Shown piece by piece: positions 33,502 to 34,252 of a stretch of DNA of 34,252 bases. The position numbers and the translations under genes were made by a program. The notes under the pieces were generated by a model. The model ran no database searches. It was not told the origin of the DNA and worked only from the letters and a program-made list of their open reading frames with translations. The stretch covers positions 1-34,252 of the forward strand of contig ASPJ01000010.1 of assembly GCA_000405805.1 (NCBI GenBank), in the 5' to 3' direction. The DNA comes from Fidelibacterota bacterium SCGC AAA003-L08. GTDB taxonomy: Bacteria > Fidelibacterota > Marinisomatia > SCGC-AAA003-L08 > D37C17. Positions within the stretch are counted from its first letter, which is position 1. Every line of letters begins with the position of its first letter.

Positions 33502-34252
33502 CTAATAAACATTCATGTCAGGAAGGTCACAACCATTGGTAATCTCATCTCTTCCACCTTCAATGCATTCTAAAGTCTCTGTGCCTGGATTACCAAGGCC
33601 ATCTCCATCAGTATCTTCACATACAATAATCTCATATGCATCTCCACCACATACACCTGCACAATCTATTTCAACAGTACAATTACCATCACAATCATAA
33701 TTCTCTTCTGCTGCTGCTTCACCACAACCACAACCTAAATCAACGTTGCCATCACAGTCACATTCACCATCTGCCATGCCAGAACCACCACATACACCGC
33801 ATTCATCAAATTCTAAAGTAGAACCACATGCCTCATCACAACCTGATGGACCAGCTTCTCCACATCCACAACCTAAATCTACATTACCATCACAATCACA
33901 TTCGCCATCAGCGATACCATCACCACCACATTCACCACATTCATCTATAGTAGCATCTCCACCGCAGATACCAGCACAATCAGGAGTTTCACCCTCAGGA
34001 CTTAGACCATCCGAACAACAATTGCTATTTGGACTTGCTCCAGGACCATCACATATGCCACATTCATCAATCAAGCCATCGTCAAGGTCTGGGCATTGAT
34101 CTAAATCATCACAAACCCCATCATCATCCAAGTCATTATCTAGAATAGTACCTGAACCATCTGTTTCACCAGAACAAGTATCACATATACCATCAACAGA
34201 CTGACACCCTTGCTCTTCTACACATGAAGCAACAGCACTTTCTCCTGATGAA
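33502..34252 (-). CDS. Large Cys-rich secreted protein, N-terminal side (partial, runs off window end)
   Basis: The frame is open from the window end (base 34252) to a TAG at 33502-33504, so it is not complete at its 5' side; a TTG at 34131 is only a spurious internal start. Content: SCVEEQGCQSVDGICDTC, a thrombospondin type-3-like calcium repeat (DNDLDDDGVCDDLDQCPDLD), then DECGICDGPG, ECDCDGNVDLGCGCGEA (twice) and DEITNGCDLPDMN before the break. DNLGCGCGEA repeats are nearly identical at the protein and DNA level, so recombination or mis-assembly is easy here. It is the same gene as 31324-33459. Confidence 0.85.
   Translation of the reverse strand, partial: SSGESAVASCVEEQGCQSVDGICDTCSGETDGSGTILDNDLDDDGVCDDLDQCPDLDDGLIDECGICDGPGASPNSNCCSDGLSPEGETPDCAGICGGDATIDECGECGGDGIADGECDCDGNVDLGCGCGEAGPSGCDEACGSTLEFDECGVCGGSGMADGECDCDGNVDLGCGCGEAAAEENYDCDGNCTVEIDCAGVCGGDAYEIIVCEDTDGDGLGNPGTETLECIEGGRDEITNGCDLPDMNVY

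Noticed and set aside
1..34252. CRISPR arrays, transposases, prophage genes
   Set aside because: No regular spacer-repeat array, transposase motif or phage structural gene was found on either strand.

Overview
The window reads as AT-rich chromosomal DNA of a marine member of the Fibrobacteres-Chlorobi-Bacteroidetes side of the tree, most like Candidatus Marinimicrobia (SAR406/Neomarinimicrobiota). This is an inference from sequence style. The supporting signs are type IX-like sorting tails (NYPNPFNPST), dockerin-like DxNxDGxxNxxDxxxxV tails, long Asp/Cys/Gly repeat proteins (DECGVCDGDN type), a Bacteroidetes-type dihydroorotase (DPQVHFRDPG) and many small lipoproteins.

Layout. 1-187 is the tail of a short-chain dehydrogenase. 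202-3087 encodes an M16 protease lipoprotein. 3084-5417 is a minus-strand operon (lysine/saccharopine dehydrogenase-like, QueD, YwaF-like membrane protein). 5493-7967 encodes an SppA protease fused to an N-terminal outer-membrane-barrel-like region. 8015-10355 is a selenoprotein locus: a dockerin-containing protein ending in a selenoprotein-P-like thioredoxin domain with an in-frame UGA, a small membrane protein, and a 2-Cys peroxiredoxin whose peroxidatic cysteine codon is UGA. A SECIS-like hairpin follows each UGA. Two tRNA-Ser genes and a terminator follow (10385-10597). 10932-16545 is accessory: lipoproteins, a Cys-rich repeat lipoprotein, a 52-residue membrane protein and a cyclase-TolB-TPR protein. 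Four copies of one intergenic repeat (hairpin plus promoter-like AT tail) lie here, three of them full length and ending just before a start codon. 16620-17749 holds an HMA-domain protein and Lgt. 17746-19055 is a frameshifted dihydroorotase.

19130-25145 is a haem/iron block on the minus strand: HmuY-like haem-binding protein with a sorting tail, TonB-dependent receptor, Cys-rich four-repeat protein with dockerin tail, TetR regulator, haem oxygenase and a 40-residue membrane protein. Two near-identical Fur-box-like palindromes stand in front of its two transcription units, so uptake and haem breakdown are probably iron-repressed together. 25160-25612 is a DUF962/Mpo1-like protein. 25616-28429 is a C10 cysteine protease with repeat and dockerin domains. 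28513-31317 is a UvrD-type helicase fused to a RecB-like Fe-S nuclease. 31324-34252 is one very large secreted Cys-rich protein, cut in two by a pair of compensating one-base indels and running off the window end.

Most notable are the two UGA-containing redox genes with SECIS-like hairpins, the Fur-controlled haem cluster with a Cys-repeat protein of unknown role, and the repeat that marks gene boundaries in the lipoprotein array.
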